From the NCBI RefSeq assembly GCF_030295935.1, contig NZ_AP027362.1:2604001-2668000 (forward strand): DNA of 64,000 nt. The letters run 5' to 3'. The notes under the pieces were generated by a model. It was not told where the DNA came from. It did not search any database and saw only the letters and a list, made by a program, of their open reading frames with translations. Below are positions 49,062 through 57,975 of the stretch, piece by piece. Source of the DNA: Thalassotalea piscium (GTDB lineage: Bacteria > Pseudomonadota > Gammaproteobacteria > Enterobacterales > Alteromonadaceae). The first letter of the stretch is position 1. Each line of letters begins with the position of its first letter. Made by a program: the position numbers and the translations under genes.

Positions 49062-49238
49062 TTATTCTGTGGTATTTATGTCAGTATTTTGTTCAGTACT
49101 TTCAAACTGAGATAAGCTTTCTAAGCGTGCTCTTTCTGCTTTATTTACATATTTAGGTTTATTTGATTGCTGTAATTTAGCATTAGCTTTTTTAGCACGT
49201 TTTTTTAACGTTTCGTTAATTTTTTTCTTGCGGTTCAT
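49062..49238 (-). CDS. DUF2986 small basic protein
   Basis: My translation of the minus strand gives 58 residues beginning MNRKKKINETLKKRAKKANA and ending with an acidic, Thr-rich tail. This matches the DUF2986 family, small proteins found in Vibrio, Shewanella and relatives. It lies in a gap of about 740 bases that would otherwise look empty. Function unknown; the basic N-terminus suggests nucleic-acid or ribosome contact, which is inference. AAGAGAAGG lies upstream of the ATG as a ribosome-binding site. Confidence 0.8.
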   Translation of the reverse strand: MNRKKKINETLKKRAKKANAKLQQSNKPKYVNKAERARLESLSQFESTEQNTDINTTE

Positions 49239-49482
49239 TTTCTAAACCTTCTCTTAAGGTAATATTTGGTTATTTTATCAAAATACGGCTGATAATTAAC
49301 TAGCTTATTTACTCAGCCACAATTTTAATAACAGATGTGCTAAAAATAGGTATTTAAAAAATTTAATCTTCAGCAATTACTTCAGGTTTAACATAATTTA
49401 TCGTTAATTCATCGTAAAAGCGGGTAATTGTTTATTAAAGGCTTTATGCTAATTATCTAACAATAACAACGAGAGCCACTCA

Positions 49483-50817
49483 ATGAACTCAAAATTAACT
49501 ATTCTAGCTGCAAGCCTAACACTTATTTTAGGCTGCAATAACGCAAATGTTGCTAATGAAGAGCAACAATCAGTTACCCAATCAGAATCTGCTGAGCAAC
49601 TAGTTAAGCGTGCCAAAGCAATACACGAACGCGTTATTGTTTTAGACACCCATAACGACTTTAGTGATGCAAACTTTGTTGAAGATAAAAACTATACAAT
49701 GCGCTTAAAAAGCCAAGTAAACTTACCTAAAATGGAAGAAGGTGGCTTAGACGTATCTTGGTTAATTGTGTATACAGGTCAAGGCGAGCTTAATGAAGCG
49801 GGTTATGCTAAAGCCTACGCCAGCGCCATGAAAAAATTTGAATCAATTCATCGTTTAACTGAAGAGATCGCACCTGATCAAATTGAATTAGCATTAACAT
49901 CAGATGATGTAAGACGCATAATAAAAAGTGGTAAAAAAGTAGCGATGATCGGTGTTGAAAATGGTTACCCAATTGGTGAAGACATTAGTAATGTAAAGAA
50001 GTTTTATGATTTAGGCGCACGCTATATGTCGCTTGCTCATAATGGCCATAGCCAACTTAGCGACTCTAATACCGGCGACAAGGATCAACAATGGCTTCAT
50101 AACGGTTTAAGTGACTTAGGTAGAGAAGCCATTAAAGAGATGAATAAATGGGGCATAATGATCGATATCTCTCATCCATCAAAGATGGCAAATATGGAAA
50201 TGATGAGATTGTCTAAAGCGCCAGTAATTGCTTCACATTCGTCAAGTAGAGCTATGAACAATCATAGTCGTAATTTAGACGACGAAGAGTTATTAATGCT
50301 TAAAAAGAATGGCGGCGTAGTACAAGCTGTTGCTTTTCAAAGCTACTTAAATAGCCAAAAGCATGACACATTCCTCAACGCAGCTAAAGAGGTTTACCAG
50401 CAAACAGCCGATAAGCTAGGGTTAGCCTTATTTGATCGTAAACTCTACTCTACCCTTGATGAAGCGGGTAAAAATAAAATGGTTAACGATTGGCAAACAA
50501 TCAAAGAACAGTCACAACCTGCAATAGATACACTGAGCAAAACCGTTAAGCAAGTTGATGTAGCTGACTTAGTTGACCATATCGATTACATGGTTAAGCT
50601 AATAGGTGTTGATCATGTTGGTATTAGTTCAGACTTTGATGGCGGCGGAGGTGTGTTAGGCTGGAATGATGCTGCTGAAACCCACAACGTTACCATTGAA
50701 TTAGTTAAGCGTGGTTATTCTGAAAGTGATATTGAAAAAATTTGGAGCGGAAATTTACTCAGAGTACTAGATGACGTGCAGCGTGTAGCGAAAGAAATTC
50801 AAGCGAATAAAACTTAA
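49483..50817 (+). CDS. Membrane dipeptidase (M19 family) lipoprotein
   Basis: The 444-residue zinc dipeptidase has a lipoprotein signal (lipobox LILGC, C18). M19 motifs are DTHNDF (metal ligands), GVENGYPIG, YMSLAHNG, MIDISHPSK and VIASHSSSRAM, then the late HVGISSDFDGGGG. Renal-dipeptidase-type enzymes hydrolyse dipeptides and D-amino-acid-containing substrates. It is followed by a strong terminator, so it is transcribed alone. Confidence 0.92.
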   Translation: MNSKLTILAASLTLILGCNNANVANEEQQSVTQSESAEQLVKRAKAIHERVIVLDTHNDFSDANFVEDKNYTMRLKSQVNLPKMEEGGLDVSWLIVYTGQGELNEAGYAKAYASAMKKFESIHRLTEEIAPDQIELALTSDDVRRIIKSGKKVAMIGVENGYPIGEDISNVKKFYDLGARYMSLAHNGHSQLSDSNTGDKDQQWLHNGLSDLGREAIKEMNKWGIMIDISHPSKMANMEMMRLSKAPVIASHSSSRAMNNHSRNLDDEELLMLKKNGGVVQAVAFQSYLNSQKHDTFLNAAKEVYQQTADKLGLALFDRKLYSTLDEAGKNKMVNDWQTIKEQSQPAIDTLSKTVKQVDVADLVDHIDYMVKLIGVDHVGISSDFDGGGGVLGWNDAAETHNVTIELVKRGYSESDIEKIWSGNLLRVLDDVQRVAKEIQANKT

Positions 50818-50850
50818 GCAGCCTAATACATATTATAAGCAATTAATATT

Positions 50851-50884
50851 AAAGGAGGTGGCATATTAACCATCTCCTTTTTTA
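50851..50884 (+). terminator. Terminator of the M19 dipeptidase gene
   Basis: AAAGGAGGTGG pairs with CCATCTCCTTT (one G-U) around 8 bases and is followed by a run of T. It lies 33 bases after the stop codon. The AGGAGGT within it is part of the stem, not a ribosome-binding site. Confidence 0.85.
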
Positions 50885-50949
50885 CTGAATTAATTTTGTT
50901 ATTGCTAAGTTGATAGACTTGAGCAATCTCGCACTACACTTTTAATTTT

Positions 50950-52308
50950 TTACAAATAATTGAGTGCTTTTAAACTCATCATTAACACTTTTTCTTCAAT
51001 CGCGTTAAGCGGAGTTTTACTCAAAGGTTTTTCTGGATCGTCCCCAACGCCAGTAATTAAAGCAATAAACCCGTCACCTGTAACCGGGTCAAACCAAAAT
51101 TGTCCAAGTAAACCATAGGCTGAGCCTAAATGACCATAAAAGCGGTGACTTTTATCCGTTAAGCCCCACTCTTTTAAGTCGATTATATGAGTAGACAAAC
51201 CGTAAGCCGTATTTATACCAACAGAGGTTAAATTATCTGATGCTGTATCGCTATTTGTATCTCCATTTTTAATGGTTTTATCGTACGTCCATACTGGCTC
51301 TAGCATCATCTCAATTGATTGTTTAGAGATAACGTCATTAGTGTTTTCACCAACAAATAATTTCATTAAAACAGCTAGATCATTAGCCGATGCGCGTACT
51401 CCGCCTTGTGGAGAAAATAACGTAGGGTTACTGCCTAACTGATAGTTTTTAAGCATAGATAAATCTGGGCGTTGTGAACGGCTATATTTTTCTCCACCAT
51501 AAAAACATGATATTTCACTGCCGTCTACTTGCGAGATCCAAGGACCTGTTGGGTCCCAGAAATCACCTCCGTGCCCTTTTCGGTAAAGCGTTGCAAGTAG
51601 TGAGTACTCTTCTTCATATAAGTCACAGACATTGAAACTAATGTCTAAGTTTAGTGGTGCAAATAACACCTTTTTAGCAAAAACATCCATTCTTAAACCA
51701 CTTATATTTTCAATAACACCAGCGATTAAGCCAAAATTCAAATTTGAGTAGGCAAAGTAATCTCCTGGACCCTGATTTTCTTTAGCGGCAAAGTAACGGC
51801 CAGCATCTAGGTTTTTAGCTTCAAATAATGACTGATAATGCTCACCGAATGGCAAAAAATACGGGCCATTGTCACGGATAGAAGAAACATGTGCCAGCAC
51901 TTGTTTGACTGTGATTTTTCGATTTGGGAAATTAGGGTTTCGTAAATTAAATCCTAAGTATTTAGAAATGTCTTCATCTAAAGAAAGCAAACCATCTTCA
52001 ACTAAGGTCATTAACGACAGGGTTAACACGAGCTTTGAAATTGATGCAATACGTACTTTATGATTTATCGTTAAAGGGAGTTTCTCTCCAGCGGGGGAAA
52101 TGGAAGAAAATCCTTCTGCATGCTCAAACACAACCTTGCCATTTTTAACTAATACTAACTGTAGACCAGCAATTTCCGTAGGTGTTTTATCTAGCTTGAA
52201 AACTAAATCAAACATTTGTTCTTTAACGGTATTATAGTTACTTTCGCTAGCTTCGACCGAATAAGAAGAAAATACGCATAAAAGTAATAGAAAATTAAAA
52301 AATTTCAT
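50950..52308 (-). CDS. Serine hydrolase (beta-lactamase/class C-like family)
   Basis: The 452-residue exported enzyme has a signal peptide (MKFFNFLLLLCVFSSYSVEA) and the class C-like signature: SISKLVLT (SxxK) near residue 93, FAYSNLNFG (YxN), and HLGSAYG as the third motif (H/KxG). The family includes esterases and peptidases besides beta-lactamases, and nothing here shows beta-lactam resistance. It is not linked to the BlaI-M56 operon at the other end of the window. Confidence 0.88.
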   Translation of the reverse strand: MKFFNFLLLLCVFSSYSVEASESNYNTVKEQMFDLVFKLDKTPTEIAGLQLVLVKNGKVVFEHAEGFSSISPAGEKLPLTINHKVRIASISKLVLTLSLMTLVEDGLLSLDEDISKYLGFNLRNPNFPNRKITVKQVLAHVSSIRDNGPYFLPFGEHYQSLFEAKNLDAGRYFAAKENQGPGDYFAYSNLNFGLIAGVIENISGLRMDVFAKKVLFAPLNLDISFNVCDLYEEEYSLLATLYRKGHGGDFWDPTGPWISQVDGSEISCFYGGEKYSRSQRPDLSMLKNYQLGSNPTLFSPQGGVRASANDLAVLMKLFVGENTNDVISKQSIEMMLEPVWTYDKTIKNGDTNSDTASDNLTSVGINTAYGLSTHIIDLKEWGLTDKSHRFYGHLGSAYGLLGQFWFDPVTGDGFIALITGVGDDPEKPLSKTPLNAIEEKVLMMSLKALNYL

Positions 52309-52463
52309 AAACTCACTCCAGAGAGATCGAAAAAATCAATACTAGCATCAACGAAGCTAATTATATCTACCTTAAGTTGAGCTTTTATATCGTCCACTTA
52401 TTTCGACTAAGGTGTAATAAACTATATTCTGGGTATAGAGTAAGATAGGTTAATGGCTAACAC

Positions 52464-52768
52464 TAGGGCGTGTTGATCTTTCTAGTAAAATTTTGTACGA
52501 ATTAAACATAGTTTAATTGAGGCGTAGCGAATAAAGTGTCGTTATTCTACATAAATAGCTTCCGCGTCCTGCTCACGCTAAGTACCTACTTCCGTGTAAG
52601 CAACGAAAAGTAAATCATGTTTAAACGTATCTGTAGGACAGCGCCTCTTTGGTTTTTCTACGGCGTTTACACTTATTTATGGGGAGCAACCCCATTACAT
52701 AAGTTCAGCCTTGTATAAACACCAAATAAATCGCTGCAAAAATGTACAGCAAAGATCAACACGCCCTA
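52464..52768. repeat. Family B inverted-repeat element, copy 2
   Basis: The 305-bp element has termini TAGGGCGTGTTGATCTTT and AAAGATCAACACGCCCTA, a perfect 18-bp inverted pair. It is in the same orientation as the 34585 copy and matches it almost throughout, including the GC-richer block. It lies in the gap before the CoA-transferase gene. Confidence 0.9.
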
Positions 52769-52902
52769 AATAAATTGGTATATAACAAAAGTAATAATCA
52801 ACGATATTATTGTTAACGACTTGATATGCGTCATAGAATCAAACTAAGGTTTGGGCACAATAGCATTAAAGATATTTAAACAATACAATGGGACACACGC
52901 TT

Positions 52903-54780
52903 ATGTCACTTCAAAGCCATAACAAAAAAACACGCTGGCAAGATTACCTAAAGTCGGGTGATAGGATTTTTATTGGTTCAAATGCTGCTGTACCCAATGC
53001 ACTTATCGACGATTTAATTAGTAATAGTGCTCAACTCCATGACATTGAAGCCGTTCACATATTAACGTTATCTGACAACAAATGGGCTAAAATTGAGCAC
53101 AAAGATCTTTTTAAAGTAAACGCTTTCTTCATTGGTGGAAATAATGTTCGACAAGCAGTAGCCGAAGGAAGAGCTGATTATACCCCTTGTTTTATTTCAG
53201 AAATTCCAACGCTATTTAAAGAAAATATATTACCTCTCGACGCCGCCTTAATAATGGTGAGCCCTCCTGACAAATACGGATATTGCTCGCTAGGCGTAAG
53301 TGTTGACATTATTTCCTCTGCGGTTAAGGCAGCTAAATATGTTATTGCACAAGTAAATCCATTGATGCCTCGTACCAATGGTCATAGCTTTGTACACGTA
53401 AATCAAATTCATGCCTGGTTAGATGCTGAACAACCTATACCTGAACTTGCTCCCCCTGTTATGGATAAAGTGTCAGAACAAATAGGGCAGTACACTTCAA
53501 TGTTAATTGAAAATGGCGCGACTATTCAAATAGGTATTGGTAAAATTCCTTCAGCCGTTTTACATTACCTAGCTAACCACAAAGACCTAGGTGTTCATAG
53601 TGAAATGATCACCGACGGAATTTTAGACTTAATGCTCAGCGGTGTAATCAATAATCGCCGTAAAACCTTTCATAAAGGCAAAACCGTTGTTAGCTTCTGT
53701 TTAGGTACTCAGCGATTATATGACTTTGTTGATGGCAACCCCCATGTAGAGTTTTATCCTTCAGAGCATATTAATTCGCCAATAAATATTGCTAAAAATG
53801 ACAATATGGTGTCAATTAATAGTGCTATTGAAGTTGATTTAACTGGTCAAGTGGTATCAGACTCAATTGGCTATCAGTTCTATTCAGGTATTGGCGGTCA
53901 AGTCGACTTTATTCGCGGTGCTTGGTTTAGTAAAGGCGGTAAGCCGATTATTGCTTTGCCATCTACCACTAAAGACGGAAAGATTTCTCGTATTGTAGCT
54001 CACCTTACGGAAGGTGGTGGTGTAGTTACTTCACGTGATGACGTAGGATATGTAATTACTGAATATGGGATAGCTTCGCTCATTGGTAAGAGTATTCGTG
54101 AACGCGCACTTGAACTAATACGTATTGCCCATCCAAAGTTTAGAAAGCAATTATTGGAAGATGTTAGGAAGCATTATTGGGTACCTAGTTATCAGGATAA
54201 TAGTCCAACGTCTGTTCCTGAGCTTGGACCGGTTGAGTTAAAAAAGTTTACCTTTGACAACCTTGAATACACATTAAGACCGCTAAGCCCATCAGATGAA
54301 CGTAAGTTACAAGAGTTTTTCTATTCTCATAACAAAGAAACGTTGATCATGCGTTATAACCATTACGCACGACAAATGACGCGAGAAAGTTCATGTAAGC
54401 TAGTAAGTGTAGACCAACATAAAGATCTCGCTTTATGCTTTACCCAACGTAATGTTTTAGGTGAAGAGATACACGCAGTAGGTCGCTATTACTACATAGA
54501 AAGTAATAACTGCGCCGAAGTCGCATTTGTTATTCGTGAAAGCAAACGCGGCAAGGGTATGGCAAGAACATTACTCAATGAAATGATCCAAATTGCCAAA
54601 ATACGCAAATTATCAAAGCTGGTCGCTTGTGTAAGAAGAGATAATGCTCCTATGCTCAAAGTATTTGAAAGTGCTGGCTTTGTTCGTACTTATTCGGAAG
54701 ATAATGACGAAATAAGTTTAGCTGTAGACCTAAACAGTGATTTAAAAACCAACGAAAGTAATAAAAAGGAAAACTCATGA
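52903..54780 (+). CDS. Acetyl-CoA hydrolase/transferase fused to GNAT acetyltransferase
   Basis: The 625-residue protein has a CoA-transferase part (about residues 1-435) and a C-terminal GNAT domain (about 450-610). In the first part VSPPDKYGYCSLGVSVD and the likely catalytic glutamate in INSAIEVDLTGQV (about residue 309) mark acetyl-CoA hydrolase/transferase enzymes; GIGGQVDFIRGA and VITEYGIASL follow. The GNAT has EVAFVIRESKRGKGMARTLL, whose RGKGMA binds the acetyl-CoA pyrophosphate, and DNAPMLKVFESAGF. I start at the ATG at 52903, with GGGA upstream; an ATG at 52888 is in frame. Its 3' end overlaps the next gene by 4 bases. Confidence 0.9.
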   Translation: MSLQSHNKKTRWQDYLKSGDRIFIGSNAAVPNALIDDLISNSAQLHDIEAVHILTLSDNKWAKIEHKDLFKVNAFFIGGNNVRQAVAEGRADYTPCFISEIPTLFKENILPLDAALIMVSPPDKYGYCSLGVSVDIISSAVKAAKYVIAQVNPLMPRTNGHSFVHVNQIHAWLDAEQPIPELAPPVMDKVSEQIGQYTSMLIENGATIQIGIGKIPSAVLHYLANHKDLGVHSEMITDGILDLMLSGVINNRRKTFHKGKTVVSFCLGTQRLYDFVDGNPHVEFYPSEHINSPINIAKNDNMVSINSAIEVDLTGQVVSDSIGYQFYSGIGGQVDFIRGAWFSKGGKPIIALPSTTKDGKISRIVAHLTEGGGVVTSRDDVGYVITEYGIASLIGKSIRERALELIRIAHPKFRKQLLEDVRKHYWVPSYQDNSPTSVPELGPVELKKFTFDNLEYTLRPLSPSDERKLQEFFYSHNKETLIMRYNHYARQMTRESSCKLVSVDQHKDLALCFTQRNVLGEEIHAVGRYYYIESNNCAEVAFVIRESKRGKGMARTLLNEMIQIAKIRKLSKLVACVRRDNAPMLKVFESAGFVRTYSEDNDEISLAVDLNSDLKTNESNKKENS

Positions 54781-55700
54781 CGGTAGGCATAATCAGCCAT
54801 CATAAATGTAGTCTGCATGAAATGGGCGACCACCACCCAGAAAGCCCAAAACGCATGGCGGCTATACAAGATCAATTAATTCGTAGTGGCCTTGAATATG
54901 TTGTTAAACAAATGGATGCTACCCCTATTGATAAAAACTTATTATCGTTAGCGCATTGCCCAAAATATATTGACTACATTTTTGATAATGCGCCAACCGA
55001 AGGTACGTTTAGAATAGACGATGACACCGCAATGAACAGTGCATCACTATCAGCGGCTTTACTTTCGGCAGGTGCTGCAGTTGATGCCGTTGATAAAGTA
55101 ATGAATAAAAGTTTAAGTGCGGTATTTTGTGCAACACGCCCGCCCGGACACCATGCTGAATATAATAAAGGCATGGGCTTTTGTATTTTTAATAATATTG
55201 CAATTGCAGCCGCTTACGCAAAAGAAAAATATAACCTGTCACGTGTTGCGATTGTAGACTTTGATGTTCATCATGGAAACGGCACAGAAAACATAGTGAA
55301 AGATAGAGAAGGTTATTTGTTTTGTTCAACTTATCAATACCCTTTTTATCCTTTTGAAATGCAAGAAAGCGATACTCCTCCTATAATCAACACGCCTATT
55401 GCCGCTACCTGCAAAGGCCCTGAATATCGTTTAGCTATAACAGAACACTGGCTACCTGCCCTTCATAAATTCAAACCCGAAATAATCTTTATATCTGCAG
55501 GATTTGACGCTCATATTGAAGATGAAATGTCGAGTGTTAGTTTAACTGAGGCCGATTACCGTTGGGTTACTGATCAGTTAAAAATAATAGCCGATACTTA
55601 TGCACAAGGCAAAATTGTTTCAGTGTTAGAAGGTGGTTATGCACTTAGTGCTCTTGGTCGCAGTGTGGTAGAACACATTAAAGGACTAATTGGTAATTAG
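54777..55700 (+). CDS. HDAC-family (class II-like) deacetylase
   Basis: The 307-residue protein has the histone deacetylase/acetylpolyamine amidohydrolase fold. RPPGHHAEYNKGMGFCIFNN contains the catalytic histidine pair, VDFDVHHGNGTENI the zinc aspartate and histidine, and SAGFDAHIEDEM the second aspartate. The C-terminus has VLEGGYALSALG. Bacterial members remove acyl groups from proteins, polyamines or other amines. The ATG overlaps the GNAT fusion gene stop (ATGA), so both are translated together and probably act on the same acyl pool. Confidence 0.93.
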   Translation: MTVGIISHHKCSLHEMGDHHPESPKRMAAIQDQLIRSGLEYVVKQMDATPIDKNLLSLAHCPKYIDYIFDNAPTEGTFRIDDDTAMNSASLSAALLSAGAAVDAVDKVMNKSLSAVFCATRPPGHHAEYNKGMGFCIFNNIAIAAAYAKEKYNLSRVAIVDFDVHHGNGTENIVKDREGYLFCSTYQYPFYPFEMQESDTPPIINTPIAATCKGPEYRLAITEHWLPALHKFKPEIIFISAGFDAHIEDEMSSVSLTEADYRWVTDQLKIIADTYAQGKIVSVLEGGYALSALGRSVVEHIKGLIGN

Positions 55701-55806
55701 CATCACTGTATACTTTATATTAAACCATTAAATTTTGCTGTAGACCCTATTATTTGGTAGCCCAATACTCTATAGTCGATTTATGTTCACTAATAATTTT
55801 ATAACT

Positions 55807-57432
55807 ATGATTCGATTAAAAACCAGTTGTTTACTTTTTTGTTTGGGGCTTGTTGCTTGTTCTGAGTCAACAACACCTGCCGTACATAAAGAGCAAAACA
55901 AAGCACAGGTTACGCTTAGTAATGTTCATCAAGATATTAAAGTTTTAGCATCAGATGAGTTCGCCGGACGAGGACCTTTAACAGAAGGTGAAACATTAAC
56001 CATTAACTACCTTGCTAAACAATACCAAGATATTGGTTTAGTTGGCGCTGTTAATGGTGACTTTTTACAACAAGTTGAAATGGCACAGTTAACGCCAGAT
56101 CAAAATATGAAATTGTCAATTGGTGAGCTAAGCTTCAACGCTGGAAGCGACTTTACAGCTCGTACTCAGCAAATACAAACGAGCATTGAGATAGATAACT
56201 CAGATGTCGTTTTTGTTGGTTATGGTATTAACGCGCCTGAATATCAATGGAACGATTTTAAAGATATTGATGTAAAGGGTAAAACGTTAATTGTTTTAGT
56301 TAATGACCCTGGTTTTGCCACTCAAGACGATACTCTTTTTACAGGTAACGCCATGACTTACTATGGCCGTTGGACATATAAATATGAAGAAGCTGCGCGA
56401 CAAGGTGCTGCAGCAGTACTTATTGTACACGAGACTGCGCCAGCAGCTTACCCGTGGAGTGTAGTTGAAAGTTCAAATACCGGAAGCAAATACACCTTAA
56501 TTGATAACAACAAGAATGCATCTCAAATTCCTATTATGGGCTGGGTAGATGTGGAAGCTGCAGAAGCTATTTTTAACCAAGCTGGTCTTGATTATCACCA
56601 GTTAAAGCAACGCGCCCTAATGCCAGATTTTACGGCTGTTAACTTAAACAGCAAAGCTAATTTAACGCTTAACAACCAGATCACTATGGCTAAGTCTAAT
56701 AATGTAATCGCTAAACTAACAGGAAGTGAGTCTCCCAATGAATATGTTGTTATCAGCGCTCATTGGGACCACTTCGGCACGAATGAAACCGACACGGGCC
56801 CTAAGATATTTAACGGTGCGGTAGACAACGCCTCAGGTACAGCTGCAACACTAGAAATAGCGCGTATTATGGCAAAAATGCATCAAATAAAACCCTTTAA
56901 ACGCTCCATTATATTTGCTAATTTTACTGCCGAAGAAACAGGCCTCATTGGCTCTGAGCAGTTTGCCAACGGTGACGTAATTCCAACAAAGCAAATGGTT
57001 GCCTTATTAAATATTGATGGCATGAATGTTTTAGATGGAGTTGACTATATTCTACAATACGGCAAAGGTTTATCAGAAATGGAAGACTATTTAGCTAAGG
57101 CAGCTAGTGCTCAAGGGCGTACTGTAAAAATGGATCCTCGACCCCAAAATGGTTTGTTTTTCCGCTCAGATCATTTCTCGCTTGCTAAACAAGGTGTACC
57201 AAGCTTATTGTTTATGAGTCTGGGTGATACAGATCCTGACTACATCACTCACAAATATCATAAAGAAGCAGATGACTACTCCGCTGACTGGTCGCTTGGT
57301 GGTGTAGAGCAAGACATAGAGTTATTGATCGATATTGCTGTACAACTAGCAAATAATGGGGACTGGCCAAAATGGAAAGCAGAGTCAGATTTTAAAACGC
57401 GTCGTTTACAAGATCGCCCTAGTCATAATTAA
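55807..57432 (+). CDS. M28 family zinc aminopeptidase lipoprotein
   Basis: The 541-residue exported peptidase has a lipobox LVAC (C18), a protease-associated insert (VVFVGYGINAPEYQWNDFKD) at about residues 130-260, and an M28 catalytic core. The core ligands are in ISAHWDHFG, GAVDNASGTAA, TAEETGLIGSEQF (catalytic Glu pair), LNIDGMN and RSDHFSLAKQGVPS. It cleaves N-terminal residues of peptides at the envelope. The ATG at 55807 puts the signal peptide at the N-terminus; an ATG at 55783 is in frame. Neither has a clear ribosome-binding site. Confidence 0.92.
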   Translation: MIRLKTSCLLFCLGLVACSESTTPAVHKEQNKAQVTLSNVHQDIKVLASDEFAGRGPLTEGETLTINYLAKQYQDIGLVGAVNGDFLQQVEMAQLTPDQNMKLSIGELSFNAGSDFTARTQQIQTSIEIDNSDVVFVGYGINAPEYQWNDFKDIDVKGKTLIVLVNDPGFATQDDTLFTGNAMTYYGRWTYKYEEAARQGAAAVLIVHETAPAAYPWSVVESSNTGSKYTLIDNNKNASQIPIMGWVDVEAAEAIFNQAGLDYHQLKQRALMPDFTAVNLNSKANLTLNNQITMAKSNNVIAKLTGSESPNEYVVISAHWDHFGTNETDTGPKIFNGAVDNASGTAATLEIARIMAKMHQIKPFKRSIIFANFTAEETGLIGSEQFANGDVIPTKQMVALLNIDGMNVLDGVDYILQYGKGLSEMEDYLAKAASAQGRTVKMDPRPQNGLFFRSDHFSLAKQGVPSLLFMSLGDTDPDYITHKYHKEADDYSADWSLGGVEQDIELLIDIAVQLANNGDWPKWKAESDFKTRRLQDRPSHN

Positions 57433-57454
57433 CCTCAACTACATCTAGAATAAC

Positions 57455-57490
57455 GTTGGCTTGAATACAGACAATTTAAGCCAACTTTTT
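57455..57490 (+). terminator. Terminator of the M28 peptidase gene
   Basis: GTTGGCTT pairs with AAGCCAAC around a 15-base loop with extra AAT/ATT pairing, and TTTTT follows. It is 22 bases after the stop codon. Confidence 0.8.
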
Positions 57491-57672
57491 CTTAACTTTT
57501 ATTATCATTAATTAAAAATTTCCTTACTTTAATACAATATAATTGCCACTAATACTCGATTAGTATTTCACCATTTCGAAAACACGCCCTCCCGCTATTA
57601 TATTATTTTGTGTTATATTTTTACAAAAGGTAAACTCTTTAATGTTAATTAAATCATACACAAAAGTTAGCT

Positions 57673-57838
57673 TATACCAGTTTCATTAATTAAGTGGTCT
57701 ATTTTATACGCAGTGAAAACAGTCAAATACAAGGTATTTATTTTCATAACTACTTGTTCTAATTATAAAATAAATAACGCAGTGGTTGAGAGTTTTAGCC
57801 AGTAGAAATGATCACATAGCTAGTAAGATTGGTATTAT
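57673..57838. repeat. Family A element, long form
   Basis: The 166-bp element starts TATACCAGTTTCATTAATTA and ends GTAAGATTGGTATTATA. It matches the copy at 26997 almost base for base, including the AT-rich inner inverted pair. It fills the 3' half of a gap of 500 bases before the GGDEF gene; the rest of that gap shows only the terminator and AT-rich sequence. Confidence 0.85.
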
Positions 57839-57939
57839 AGCGCTAGCTTATTGTTTGCCTTCTTATACTATCATTACTAAGCTTATAGAAAATGCTCATA
57901 ATATTTATTTTAAAATCAACTAAATACACTAGGATCAAA

Positions 57940-57975
57940 ATGTTTGAACTAGAAAAAATGCTTAGTTTATGTTAA
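57940..57975 (+). other. Possible 11-codon leader peptide upstream of the GGDEF gene
   Basis: AGGATCAAA precedes an ATG at 57940 that opens MFELEKMLSLC and stops at 57973-57975, overlapping the GGDEF start (ATG at 57969). The GGDEF ATG has no ribosome-binding site, so it could be reached by translational coupling. Alternatively, another one-base change separates this segment from the main frame, since both frames would join if one base were added. Confidence 0.35.

Noticed and set aside
50950-52308. Beta-lactamase controlled by the BlaI-M56 operon
   Set aside because: It is 50 kb away in the window, has no TACA-N2-TGTA operator in the sequence before it, and the serine hydrolase family is mostly esterases and peptidases.
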